From: Azolla caroliniana
Lineage: Eukaryota; Polypodiophyta
DNA: 64,000 nucleotides
Direction of reading: 5' to 3'
Assembly (NCBI GenBank): GCA_043228905.1
Contig: JBHGNT010000016.1
Coordinates: 9,300,001 to 9,364,000, forward strand
Positions 50,701-64,000 of the stretch are shown here, piece after piece. The notes below the pieces were generated by a model that was not told where the DNA came from, searched no databases, and worked only from the letters and a program-made list of their open reading frames with translations. Numbering within the stretch: position 1 is the stretch's first letter; each line of letters opens with the position of its first letter. Position numbers and translations under genes: made by a program.

Positions 50701-51668
50701 CAAACTGCATATTATCCGGTAAGCAAAACCCGAAGACGAAAGCAGAGAAGGCAGATATGATGAAGGTTCCATATGCCTCTGCCGTCGGGAGCTTAATGTA
50801 CGCAATGGTGTGTACCTGACCGGATATAGGATACGCAGTCGGAGTGGTGAGCCGGTTTATGAGCAATCCCGGCAAGGAGCACTGGAACGCGGTCAAATGG
50901 ATACTCCGGTACTTGAAGGGCACTTCAAATATGTGTCTCCGATTCTGCTCCGATAAACCTCATCTTGACGGTTTTACCGATTCGGACATGTCGGCTGATG
51001 TGGATACCAGCCGGTCTACATCCGGGTATGTAATGGTGTGTACCCGACCGGATATAGGATACGCAGTCGGAGTGGTGAGCCGGTTTATGAGCAATCCCGG
51101 CAAGGAGCACTGGAACGCGGTCAAATGGATACTCCGGTACTTGAAGGGCACTTCAAATATGTGTCTCCGATTCAGCTCCGGTAAACCTCAACTTGACGGT
51201 TTTACCGATTCGGACATGTCGGTTGATGTGGATACCAACCGGTCTACATCTGGGTATGTAATGACATATGTAGGGGGAGCTGTTTCATTGTAGTCGAGGT
51301 TGCAGAAGACGGTTGCACTGTCAACCACGGAGGCGGAGTACATGGCGGCTGTGGAAGCCGGCAAGGAAATATTATGGATGAAGGACTTCATCGGAGAGCT
51401 CGATATCCGGCAAGATGAATACCGGCTCTATTGCGACAGTCAAAGTGCCATCCACCTTGCTAAGAATGCGGCCTACTATTCCCGGACGAAGCATATCCAA
51501 AGTAGGTATCACTAGATCCGTGAAAGAGTAGATGACCAGGAGTTCGTGTTGACGAAGATCCACACGACCGAGAATGGGTCAGATATGCTGACCAAAGTAC
51601 TGACACCTGACAAGCTGGATGCATGTCGGAAGCGGGTAAGACTAGTAAGACACCCCATGCCGGAGTGA
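47741..51668 (+). pseudogene. Copia-D gag-pol, remainder, broken
   Basis: It continues gag from 37587 (DGSNMAEHMNAFQGLIHQAT), then CCHC, protease, integrase, reverse transcriptase and RNase H as in Copia-C. All enzymes are damaged: the protease site reads VVDFGSS (48318-48326 region); the second integrase Asp is Asn (RANNGGEY, 49071); the reverse transcriptase box reads YVDN (50463-50474). Stops are TAA 48084, TAG 49620, TAG 50199, TAG 50400, a TGA near 50502, TGA 50817, TAG 51291 and TAG 51513. Most are CAG-to-TAG or CGA-to-TGA against Copia-A. A 228-bp tandem duplication lies in RNase H. Confidence 0.88.
50804..51259 (+). repeat. 228-bp in-frame tandem duplication in Copia-D
   Basis: Copies are 50804-51031 and 51032-51259, each starting AATGGTGTGTACC. 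AATG also occurs at the right end (51260), so the duplication used 4 bp of shared sequence. It repeats 76 codons between reverse transcriptase and RNase H. The copies differ by only a few bases, some again C/T or G/A. Confidence 0.92.
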
Positions 51669-51678
51669 AGGGGGAGTT

Positions 51679-52417
51679 TGTTAGGAAACAGGTCCCTCCG
51701 GATGAGGAGTACCCGACTACGGAAGACCCGGTGAGAACCGGATGATGAAGACCCGGTGAGAACCGGATGATGAAGACCCGGTGAGAACCGGATGAGGAGT
51801 ACCCGGCTACGGATGACCCGGTGAGAACCGGATGAGGTGTACCCGGCTACGGATGACCCAGTGAGAACCGGATGAGGAGTGCCCGGCAAGCGTCGGATGA
51901 TGCAGGCCCGATGACGAGTGCTCACCGGATGGATGATGCAGGCCGGTGAGGAGTGCTCACCGGATGAAGGGACATATTCGTAAATATGTTTCTGAGAGTT
52001 CATCGGGGCTATATTTGTAAATAGTCGAAAAGTCATATTAGTATAAATATGACTTAGGGCAAACAGAGAATAAGGTTGTTGTCATTCTTGTTGGTGCAAG
52101 AATAGAGAGCGCGTACCAGTGTACAGAGAGAGAGAGAGAGAGGAAGAGGTCGTTGCCTCTGTTGTAACCGCCGCCTGTGGCGAAGATAGAAAGCTCGAGG
52201 TTGTTGCCTCGGTGCTTTACTGTTGTACATTGTAACATAGTGATAGTTTGCAGCCTGTGGGTTGCCGTGGTTTTTTCCCTAGTTTGGGTTTTTCCACGTA
52301 AATATCCTGTGTACTCTTCTCTCCATTGTGTCGTGCTTTCATTTCCCGTTTTCTGTGTATGATTCTAAGCTCGGTTGTGGCCGAGCATTGCGCATAAGGA
52401 GCGTGCAGTTCCTGTCA
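51679..52417 (+). repeat. Copia-D 3' LTR
   Basis: It runs from TGTTAGGAAACAGG to CCTGTCA. It has more CCGGTGAGAACCGGATGA-type units than the 5' LTR (about 51705-51965). The TATA inverted repeat is at 52029-52054. Confidence 0.87.
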
Positions 52418-52422
52418 CATAC

Positions 52423-55524
<3,102 letters not shown>

Positions 55525-56122
55525 GGTAATGGCACCGAACAAGGAACCGGAGAGAAAGAGAGAACCAAGATAGAGGGAGACAAGAAGAAAAAGGAAATTG
55601 AGTCGAGCGAAGGAGTCAACACATTTGGATGAGTCAGAGCAAGCGGCAACGACAACAGAGTCATGACAGACAGAGCTGGCCGGAAGGAAAAGGCCAAGAC
55701 CCAGACATGGTACGATGTTGTGAAAGGCTGAAAAACAAGAGACGAGTTGGAGACTACCAACTCGAACAAGAGCTGGAACGAGTCGGAGACAACCGATTCA
55801 GTTCAACAATTTGATTCGGAGGAACGGATCTACTAAAGGCCAAGTAGAGGAGGAGACAGCGGAAGTCGACGCTAATACGGAGGAAACAACGGGTTGACAG
55901 GCACTAGAATCGCAACAGTGAAGCAGCTTAGATGGGCATGTCGATTAGACAAGCCAAGCGAGGAGGTCGAGGAGAGCACAACTGGATGGGTCATGGAAGG
56001 AGGAATTGGATTGGACGAGGATCACGAGTGAGGTGGGAGGATGCTAGAAGGAGCTAAATGAAAGATCTGGTTGCCCTAGACACTAACACCACGATCCGAC
56101 CTCAAGTTGGCTTGAGGGGGAG
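55525..56122 (+). other. Copia-B region between RNase H and 3' LTR
   Basis: About 600 bp without a clear gene. The plus strand is rich in AGA/GGA codons giving short charged frames (for example 55629-55814). The matching minus-strand region of Copia-B3 (61050-61480) is recognisably the same, so it is a family feature. It ends in ACCTCAAGTTGGCTTGAG, a small inverted repeat, and the polypurine tract GAGGGGGAG (56114-56122). Confidence 0.6.
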
Positions 56123-56568
56123 TGTTGAGCGAACAAGCTCAATCGGATCCGGATTGTATCCAAATCGGTGTCCGGATAAGTATCCGGAACGGATGGACCA
56201 GATTGGTATTCGTGACCAAGAGGTGGATCAAAGAGCTGGAGTCAAGTGTGAACCGGTAGGCCGTTTCGAGGCCTACTCTTCTAGACTACTAGGTAGTCAT
56301 GGTCCTCGTAGTTAGTGTCAGCCGCTCGTATGAGCATTGAAGTACATAGTACTTCTGTCAATCCCTTGTGGACATGTATAAAAAGTGCTCACTAAGCACA
56401 TCCTATGTACATGGTGTTATTATTTTGAATTTAGTTTATGTTATTCTACTCTCTATGTCTCTCCCGTGTACTGAGTAGTCTAAAGCTACTATTAAACCTT
56501 CATCTCTGTTTTACTGTTGTTATCTAGCTGAGCCGGTTTATCTATGCTTCCACATATTAACTTTCACA
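56123..56568 (+). repeat. Copia-B2b 3' LTR
   Basis: It runs from TGTTGAGCGAACAAGC to CTTTCACA and matches 34775-35212. The target duplication aatgt follows at 56569-56573. Confidence 0.88.
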
Positions 56569-58032
56569 AATGTCGACAACTGTCTGAATCCTCCAGAAAC
56601 AGGGGGGGTCAAGGAGGCCTAGACAGAATACTGGTATTGTGGCAAGAAAGACCACAAGGAGAGTGAGTGCTAGAAGAAGCGCGCTAATTCGGACAAATCT
56701 GGATCTGGCAAGGCTAGACAAGGGAGGTGGCAAAGCTCGCACTATGCCGAAGGATTGGAAGGATCTGGAACCGGAAAGACCAGAAAGACCGGATATGGAT
56801 TAGGCCCAACCTTTGTGATGAAGCACAAGGCTAATTCGATGAAGACAAGAACCTCGAAACCGAATGAGGTATGGTATGTTGATTCTGGAGCATTGAACCA
56901 TATGACGAGCCATGAGGAGTGGTTCGCTTACTTGAAGAAACCGGAACAAAAGGGGGTCATCGAAACCGGTGACGACACCCCACATACCATCAAACATGTA
57001 AGTGAAGTCCCCTTAAACCATGTCAAATAAAAGGGGAAGCTCATGAACCTTCTGCACATCTCGACAATCACAAAGAATCTGATGTTGGTTGGACAAATAG
57101 TCGACCAAGGGATGCAGGTCCGGTTCACACATCTCGGGTACCTCATCGAAGTAGAAGGCAAAGTCTTTGCGCAAGTGTGTCGAGAAGGGAGGATGTTTAT
57201 CCTCGAGACAAATGAGGTCGGAACCGTGATGTTTGCGAAAGGGCAAAAGCTTGAGTCGAATATTGACCTATGGTACAAGTGGTGAACGGCCATATAAACT
57301 TCCCGTGGCTTCGGGAAATGCAGATGAAGAATATCGTTTTTGGTTTACTGAAATTTAGTGGCTGGAATGGCTAGGTCTGTGAAGCCTGCTAGTTAGGGAA
57401 ACAACACTGACTTCCATTCCCCAATGAGCAAAATCGGAGGCAAAATTGAGTTGATTTGATCCATTCGGATGTCTGAGAACCGGCATCAAACGTGAGCATC
57501 GGAGGACGCCGTTACTTTGTAACCTTCATCGATGACTACACTCGGCACACTTGGGCTTGCTTGATCGCAAAGAAGAGTGAAGTCTTTGCCTGCTTCCTGA
57601 AGGTGAAGAGCCTTGTCAAACGGGAAACCTGCAGGAAGATCAAGTGCCTAGGGTCCGATGGTGGAAAAGAGTACTTTTCTGACCAATTCTCGAGTTATCT
57701 GCAAAAGGAAGGAATTCGGCGGCAATTGTCTTGTAGATACACACAAGAGCATAACAGTGTGGCCGAGCGGAAGAACCGGACTATAGAAGAGGTGACACAG
57801 GCAATGCTTGAGGAGAAGCATATGCCGAAGTTTTACTGGGCCGAAGTGGTTTGGACAGCTTTCTACCTACATAATTGGACATCTGCAAACGGAGGACTGT
57901 CACCACATGAGCTATATTTCGGGTATTTGGTAGCATTGCATATGTGCATGTGCTGAAGGAGAAACGGAGGAAGTTAGACGCAAAGGACGAGAAGTGTATC
58001 TTGGTAGGCTACTCGGGAAACAAAAGGGTTAT
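56569..58032 (+). pseudogene. Copia-B2a gag end, protease and integrase, decayed
   Basis: It resumes the element split at 34774. In order it shows CCHC knuckle CWYCGKKDHKESEC, protease EVWYVDSGALNHMTSHEEW (near 56866), GAG-pre-integrase remnants, and integrase core IDDYTRHTW, GSDGGKEYF (near 57652) and SVAERKNRT (near 57760). The open stretches are 56755-57030 and 57492-57956. A stop follows NHVK (57028) and others lie near 57283. It ends in the GYSGKQKGY region, cut by the Copia-E LTR. Confidence 0.78.
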
Positions 58033-58261
58033 TGTTGCAAATAGTGCTCGGCCACAACCGAGTCTTAATCACTCAATGGAAGAAACAGAAATAAAATAAG
58101 AATGAGCACTAACACAGTCAATTGAGAGGACACCGGATGTTTACGTGGAAAACCTTGAGAGGCAAGACCACGGGAGTTCTCTAACTCCGAACAGACTAAC
58201 TATAGAGAGGAAGGGTGCAATGAGAGACTTAGAGGCAACAACCTCGAGCTCTGTCTTCGCC

Positions 58262-59964
58262 AAAAAATGGTTATAATGGAATCAAAGATAAGTGTATGGC
58301 CTGAAAACAATGGTAAGAGAGCTTATGGACAAGATGGCTTTCGAAAACAGCATAGCACAATTGATCACCTTGTCACCCTTCGAGTATTAATGGAGGAATG
58401 TCGCCTTAGAGGTAAAGGTTTATATTGTTTCTTTGTAGACTTCAAGAAAGATTTTGATATGGTACCTTGTGAGCATCTTTCGAGGCTAATGGAAGCACTT
58501 GAGGTGCCAAGTGAATATTGCTTGCAATTTCCCGAATTTATGAGATGGTTATATGTTGTGTGCGCATGAGAGATAAACTTTCAGATTTTTTCAAAAGCAC
58601 TATTGGTGTTAAGCAAGGATGCCCACTCTCACCAACACTATTTGGTCTATGCATTGAATAAATGGTTACCAAGTTTGCAAAGGAAGAATGTGTTGAAGAA
58701 GTTACCATTGGGAATGTTGTGATTACACTTTTGCTATATGCAGATGATGTAGTGCTTTTTGCAAATACTTTAGGAGATGCACAAAAGCTTATGAAGGCAT
58801 TGGAAAAATTTTGCATGCATACTAAGTTAAGTGTCAATAGCTCTAAAACAAAGATTATGCTTGTGAAGAGCCAAAAAAGAGATCAACGATGCATTATGTA
58901 CAACAATGAGCCACTTGAATCTTTGGAAAGCTTCAAATATCTTGGCCTTGAAGTTCCTTCAAATCATAGATGGAATGAATGTGCTACATGCCGCTTACAA
59001 GCAGGTAAGCGAGCATACTATGCATTTGAGAACACATCCAATCTTGGATATATTAAGTGTTGGGTCCTCAAGAAATATCTTTTCGACACTTTGGTGACAC
59101 CGGTTCTTCTCTATGGGGTGGAAGTATGAGGCGGGGTAGCATCCCTAAATCTATGTGGAAAGAGTTTGAAAATGTCCAACAACATTTTCTTACAAAGTTT
59201 CTACAAGTTAAGAAACAAACATCCTACACCCTCCTCCTCCTTGAGACAGGATCTCTTCCCATTGTTAAATACATGCTTAAGGTTCAAAAAAGTCCCTCGC
59301 ATCCACTTCCTAGAATTGCATGGGAAGCAAGCAAAAAGATCCAAAAGACGCATAAAAGCAAAATTTTGTCTTCCAATTGGATGCAACATATAGAAAAACG
59401 GTTTGGTAGATGGGATGCGAGACACTTGGTTCATGATGCATCATTAGATTCCTCTATAAATGAGGCCTTTTTGCAATGCCAATGTATCATGACATGGGAC
59501 AAATGTGGAAGCTCACACTTCACACATTATGCTACACATGTTGCACCTAACTACAAAACCATATTCTTTGCAGAACGGGGAAATCGTACACATCGATACA
59601 TGTTAGAGCCCATACCGTTATCTGCCATTCGAACCATTGCTTCCATGCGACTTAGCTCACATGCATTGCAATGTGAGACATGGCGTTGGGGCACAAGAGA
59701 TGAGAGTGGTCAGCTATGCACACTTTGCCCTAAACAAGTTCGCGAGTCTAAGTATCACACTTTGATACAATGCTCTACCTTTGATCATATTCGACCATGC
59801 TTTCCACATCTCTTTGACCGAGCCCAATCCTTGCATGAATTCCTCGATTGCAACATTCATTGGTAAAGTTCTTAAACATCAAGAGTCACTACTAACTTTC
59901 ACACGTATCACGTGAAATGTAATATTTTTGGTCTCATAGGTCATATTTGACTTCCGAAGACGAT
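58262..59964 (+). mobile_element. 5'-truncated LINE (non-LTR retrotransposon)
   Basis: It begins within reverse transcriptase and ends in a non-coding tail with (TC)n at about 59973-59995. It is inserted in the Copia-E LTR where GTCTTCGCC should run on into ACAGGCGGCG. No clear target duplication or poly(A) tail is seen. The right border is approximate. Confidence 0.75.
58267..59866 (+). pseudogene. LINE reverse transcriptase and C-terminal region, broken
   Basis: The reverse transcriptase is read in pieces: GFRKQHSTIDHLVTLRVLME and FVDFKKDFDMV, then after a frameshift near 58560 GVKQGCPLSPTLFGLCIE, a TAA at 58659, and the catalytic box LLYADDVVLF near 58734. Then come KLSVNSSKTKIMLV and SFKYLGLEVPSNHRWNEC, a TGA after YGVEV (59127) with a frameshift, and the C-terminal part GSIPKSMWKEFENVQQHFL to 59866. 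That part includes a CX2C...HX4C-like region (CTLCPKQVRESKYHTLIQC). The order is that of plant LINE ORF2. It lacks the endonuclease half. Confidence 0.8.
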
Positions 59965-60193
59965 AATATAATCTCTCTCTCTCTCTCTCTCTCTTTGTTT
60001 ATAACAACACAACGACAACACATGCTACAACTACAATGATAACTGTAACATTAATTAACCATTTGCTCTAGTTATATTTATACATATGTAACTTATCTAG
60101 ATATCCTTCCGGATCTATCCGATCTGGCTTCCTCCTCCAGATCCTCGGATCCGGCTTGACCGGTCCCCATCCGGAGGGACCGATATCTCAACA

Positions 60194-60628
60194 ATCTCCC
60201 CCTTCACTCTGACATGGGGTCTTCGTATACCCGAGATGTCTCCGGCACAAGTCTAGCTTGTCTGTTGATAGCACCTTGGTCAGTATATCCAACCCGTTCT
60301 CCTCTGTGTGGATCTTCACCAGAGTGAAGGCTTGGTCTTCTACTCTCTTCTAAAGCCAGTGCTATCTGATCACTCTGACTGCATATCCGATGTCTAGTCG
60401 GGTACACACCATTGCGTTCATGAGACTTCCAACTATAGAGGCATACAGTGTCTTCATCATTGCCGACTTCTCTGCCTTTGTCTTCAGGCTCTATTTTCTG
60501 GACAGTTTGCAAATTGCCGGAAGTGTTAACATGACCGGCTTAGCATCCAATATGCAGAACCTTTGAAGCACCTTTGTCATGTACTTCTCCTGTGACAACC
60601 ACAACAACTTCTTCGTCCGGTCCCAGAC
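60194..60628 (-). pseudogene. Copia-E pol C-terminal remnant
   Basis: On the minus strand, in shifting frames, it reads LSQEKYMTKVLQRF, KTKAEKSAMMKTLYASIVGS, MVCTRLDIGYAV and then KIHTEENGLDILTKVLSTDK, as at the end of Copia-C pol. A deletion joins the DIGYAV region to the C-terminus, and RNase H is missing. Confidence 0.7.
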
Positions 60629-61049
60629 TGTAAAGTTAATATGCGGAAGCTTAAATAAACCGGCTTAGCCCGATAACAACCGTAAAATAGAAATGAAGGT
60701 TTAATGGAAGCTTATGAATACACAATAGATAGGAGAGGGAGAGAGAACAGAATAGCATAAACTAAATTCAAAATCATAACACTCGGTACATACAATGTGC
60801 TCAGTGAGCACTTTTATAAAACTCCTTAAAAGGATTGATAGAAGTACTGACATGTACTTCAATGCTCATACAAGTGACTGGCACTAACTCCAAGAAATAT
60901 GTCTATGTACTAGGCTAGGACCATGGGCCTCTAACGGCATATCGGTTTCAATATGATCAAGTTCTTAGTTTTGGATATCGATCCGGATACCTATCCGGTT
61001 CTTTGTTCCAAATACTGATCCAGATCCAGTTTAGCTTGTCCGCTCAACA
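60629..61049 (-). repeat. Copia-B3 3' LTR
   Basis: On the minus strand it starts TGTTGAGCGGACAAGC and ends TTAACTTTACA. It matches 56123-56568. The polypurine tract on its start side is GAGGGGGGG. Confidence 0.8.
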
Positions 61050-61877
61050 CCCCCCCTCAAGTTCAACTTGAGGTCGGATCATGGTGTTAGTGTCTGCCAG
61101 TCCTTTCTTTTGGTTCCTCCTGGTGTCTTCCTGCCTTGCTCGCATTCCTCGACCTATCTAGTTCCGCACTTCTCGACCTTCTCGATCGATTTGTCTGCTC
61201 ATAAGGCCCATTTGAGCTCTTTCCCTATTGTGACTTCAATGCTACTCGACCAATCGGTTCCTCCCTGTCGGCGTCGACTTCTGTTGCGTTCGTATTTTCT
61301 TATGCTCCAATTGATTCGGCTCCTCCGAATCGGCTGTACCTTCGATTCGTTCCAGCTTTTGTACAAATTGGATGTCTCCAATTCTTCCTCGATCTTTAGG
61401 CCCTTTACCACATCGAACCACGTCCGAGTCTTGGCCGTCTTCTTCCAGTCGGCTTTGTCCTTCTTAATTCTACCGCCGTCACCGTTGTTCCAACATGTTC
61501 GGATGTGACGACTTCTTCAGTCGACTCAGCTCCCTTTTTTTACTTGTCTCCCCCTATTTTGGTTTCCATTCCGGTTCTCCCCGTATCAGCACCGATTCTC
61601 TCCCTCAAGTACGGCATGTCGAGATGCTATAGCCCAAGCATCTCCGAAAAATGTTGCAACCTACCGATCCGTCCGGACATACCGGAGTTCGACTTCACCG
61701 CTCAGGATCCGCTCACACACAAAGTGGTAGTGCACTTCTATGTGCTTTGTCCGATGTTGTAGTAGATCTGGATTGGAGTTGGTACTTTGATCCGGGGGTC
61801 TTGTAGCAACCACCGAAGCTAGATGGCTTCACATGTGGCAATGGTGGTGCCGCGATACTCAGCCACAATGCTCAAGT
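61050..61877 (-). pseudogene. Copia-B3 post-pol region and RNase H tail
   Basis: The minus strand matches Copia-B2b 55140-56122: first the RNase H end, then the GAAGCTTGGGCTATAGCATC block, then the non-coding stretch with CTCAAGTTGAACTTGAG before the LTR. No intact frame remains; plus-strand frames here (61068-61762) are antisense artefacts. Confidence 0.65.
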
Positions 61878-64000
61878 GGAAACCGTGGTACCCCTGGTTG
61901 TTGAAAAAGGTGAGTCTAGCGTTCACTATTTTATTTGTCAATAGCCAGGTCATTACGTAACACGATCCCCATGACGCGATAAAGGGAAAGGGCAAGCGGT
62001 GAACACGATAATGGCGGAAGTCTAGCATGTTACAACCCGCAACAAGGCGAAAAACAGTGACTGGGCAGAGCAAGACAAGATCCGCAAAGCTGTAAAAGCC
62101 TAGGTAGAGAAGGAAAATGAAGCCAACATGGAACACATGCGACAAGAGTTCGGCCACACTGCCACACATATGCAAGACACGGTATTGGCGCCAGATCCTA
62201 TATGGCAAGCATTGGCCGATTGTGAAATTGAGCTAACCATAGACAAACTATTAAGTCTTGTCTCTTGATTCCACTAGACCGTGGAAAACCAAATATAGGG
62301 CATAGACAGAATAGAGATTTTGGCCAATTATACAGAGTCTAGCACAGGCCCAACCGTGGTTGATCACCACAATCCAGCCATCAAGGTGGTGCCGCAAGGG
62401 TAGGAAATCGTGGGCCACATTATCGACGAAGGCTCTGGGGTCAATGTGATCAGTAAAGCCACATGTTTCCGCCTCGGGATTACGGAATGGGAAGCATGCC
62501 CATTTTGGCTCCGAATGGTGGACACCCGTTCTATCAGACCATTGGGGTTAGTCCGGAAGTTAAGAATTGTAATCGACGGCCATACCTTGGAAATTGCCAC
62601 CGTAATTTTGGCTCTGGACGCGCCAGGGACGTATCCTATCTTGTTAGGATGACCATGGTTATGCTCCGCCAATATCAAGCAAAATTAGCAGTTCAACTAC
62701 ATTAGCTTCCGACGAGGGCGGGCCAAGATCCGAGTGCCAACGCAAGAATTCACCTCACCCACGAAAGCAATAACACCATTATACGTGGAAGAAATTAACA
62801 TGTTGGAAAGGCTGGAGGATACGGAACTTGAAGCATACCTAGACGAAAATCCGCGGATAGTACCGTTGTTCGAGATAGACATCCTCGAAACCGCTAACGA
62901 GTACATACCAATGATTGTGTCAAATGGAGAAGAGTACGAACCAGACCCTAAATCGGTGTTGGACCTCCGCAAAGCACCAGAGGCATTCGAGAAGGAGATG
63001 GAGATTTCGCAAAGAGTCATAACGTCGACTATGGAAAACATCAATGTAGGATCAGTCGAGGCACCAGGCTACTATCGATTGCAAAGGACATGACGCCCAC
63101 CGAAAAATTCGCAATGACAGACTTATTACGGGATTTTAAAGATGTCTTTGCATGGTCACATGAAGACATGAAGGGGCTAGACCCAAAATTCTACCAACAC
63201 AAAATTAACTTGGCCACGGATGCAAAACCGGTTCAGGACAGACGCTATCGAATGAACCCGAACTATGCGGCACACATAAAGAGGAAATCGACAATTTCTT
63301 GAAAGTTAGGTTTATTCGACCAGTAAAGCAAGCTACATGGCTTAGCCCAATAGTAGTAGTACCAAAGAAAATGGCAAAATCTGAGTGTGTGTTGACTACC
63401 GCAAGTTAAATGTTGTCACAATCACTGACGCATTCCCCTTGCCATTCACGGATAGCGTATTAGACGTGGTCATAGGCATGACATGTACAATTTCCTCGAT
63501 GGGTTTAGTGGGTATAACCAAATACGCATGCACCCGGAAGATCAAGAGAAAACTGCTTTCGTAACCGAATGGGGCGTGTTTGTGGTTGTGGTAATGATGT
63601 TCGGATTTAAGACCGCTCTAGCAACGTTCCAACGTATCATTCCCGTGATTTTTGGCAACTTCATTCGAGCGTTCGTGCTTTGCGACTTAGCCTCAATCCG
63701 GCCAAATGTGCGTTCGGAGTTACCGACGGAGTCCTTCTCGGCCATATAGTGAGCAAAGACGGTATTGCGGTGGATCCCGATAAAAACCATAGCCATAGTC
63801 GAGGCAAAGGCACCTAGCAATGCAAAGGCCCTTAGCCATTTTTTGGGGCAAATTCATTGGCACAGCCATATACTCCGTTATCTGGCGGATTTGGCAACAC
63901 CGTTACACACTTCGATACACCGCACACCATTTAGATGAACCGCAACAGAAGATAAGGCGTACGAAGCACTAAAAGTGATTCTTACACAAGCACTTGTAGT
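61878..64000 (+). pseudogene. Gyp-4, decayed Gag-Pol fragment related to Gyp-1
   Basis: It is aligned by eye to Gyp-1. A degraded third zinc knuckle (near 61930) leads to VTTRNKAKNSDWAEQDKIRK (near 62027). The protease reads HIIDEGSGVNVIS with Asp-Glu-Gly (near 62418) and continues to TYPILLG, then a TGA. The linker is 62734-63093. Reverse transcriptase starts with FKDVFAWSHEDMKGLDPKFYQ (63135) and QDRRYRMNPNYA, with frameshifts near 63285 and 63375. Near 63672 the sequence jumps from GNFIRAF to LSLNPAKC, losing about 34 codons that include the FLDD box. The element runs off the window. It is inactive. Confidence 0.8.

Larger units (their letters stand above)
36549..52417 (+). mobile_element. 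Copia-D, decayed Ty1/Copia element split by Gyp-1
   Basis: LTRs are 36549-37220 (672 bp) and 51679-52417 (739 bp); tandem repeat number explains most of the difference. The left LTR starts TATTAGG where the right starts TGTTAGG. The target duplication reads tgtac on the left (36544-36548) and catac on the right (52418-52422), which fits an ancestral cgtac whose CG decayed to TG on one side and CA on the other. It is close to Copia-A in coding sequence. Gyp-1 lies in its gag. Confidence 0.86.
58033..60193 (-). repeat. Copia-E 3' LTR, interrupted by a LINE
   Basis: Its two parts are 58033-58261 (U5 side, CGGTTGTGGCCGAGC on the minus strand) and about 59965-60193 (U3 side). A TATA box in an inverted repeat (60070-60094) corresponds to that of Copia-A/C/D, with one base pair changed on both arms. 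Confidence 0.72.
58033..60628 (-). mobile_element. Copia-E, 3' remnant on the minus strand with a LINE inside
   Basis: It is a 3' LTR (58033-60193 including the LINE) plus about 430 bp of the end of pol. It is related to Copia-A/C/D: on the minus strand the LTR starts TGTTGAGATATCGGTCCCTCCGG, and the polypurine tract AGTGAAGGGGGAG is conserved. It was inserted in Copia-B2a, and its upstream part was displaced by Copia-B3. Confidence 0.75.
60629..61877 (-). mobile_element. Copia-B3, 3' remnant on the minus strand
   Basis: A B-type LTR (60629-61049) is preceded, on the minus strand, by the B-family post-pol region and the end of RNase H (AEYRGTTIATCEAIW near 61810-61865). It stops near 61877, where Gyp-4 sequence begins. 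It was inserted into Copia-E, whose sequence ends at 60628. Confidence 0.75.

Overview
This window is plant nuclear DNA made almost entirely of nested LTR retrotransposons. I found no host gene, rRNA or tRNA. Three things point to a land plant or close relative: Copia elements primed by a TGGTATCAGAGC-type site, Ty3 (gypsy) elements with purine-rich 3' ends, and nonsense mutations that are mostly C-to-T in CAG (CHG) and CG contexts, as expected where CHG methylation occurs. I cannot name the species. One 100-N assembly gap lies at 28213-28312.

Element names are mine. Left part: an unknown LTR (45-499) is followed by a fragment of a Ty3 accessory ORF (about 505-2362). Its LTR runs directly into Copia-A (2412-8397), whose LTRs carry a captured Ty3 promoter segment. 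Then come a LINE fragment (8419-8888), another fragment of the accessory ORF on the minus strand (about 8985-9400), and a minus-strand gag-only element (9401-11947). Copia-B1 starts at 12100 and is interrupted by Gyp-2 (13755-26382), which is itself interrupted by Copia-C (18621-24146, target duplication acatc). Copia-B1 resumes at 26388 and runs into the gap.

Right part: a TATG-rich block (28313-31095) holds about five 167-bp tandem units of two alternating types. A truncated minus-strand Ty3 element, Gyp-3 (31108-33725), sits in the LTR of Copia-B2a. Copia-B2a contains Copia-B2b (34775-56568, target duplication aatgt), which contains Copia-D (36549-52417), which contains Gyp-1 (37588-47740, target duplication ccacg). 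Copia-B2a resumes at 56569 and is cut by a minus-strand Copia-E LTR, itself interrupted by a LINE. A minus-strand Copia-B3 remnant and a decayed Gyp-1 relative, Gyp-4, fill the right end.

Gyp-1 is the youngest and most complete element. Its LTRs differ at one position in 371, and it has a Gag N-terminal ORF, a 1708-residue Gag-Pol with all catalytic motifs, and a large coiled-coil ORF after pol. That last ORF has its own apparent TATA promoter and relatives in at least two other fragments of the window. Copia-C is nearly intact, with one in-frame UAG inside reverse transcriptase. All other coding regions are broken.
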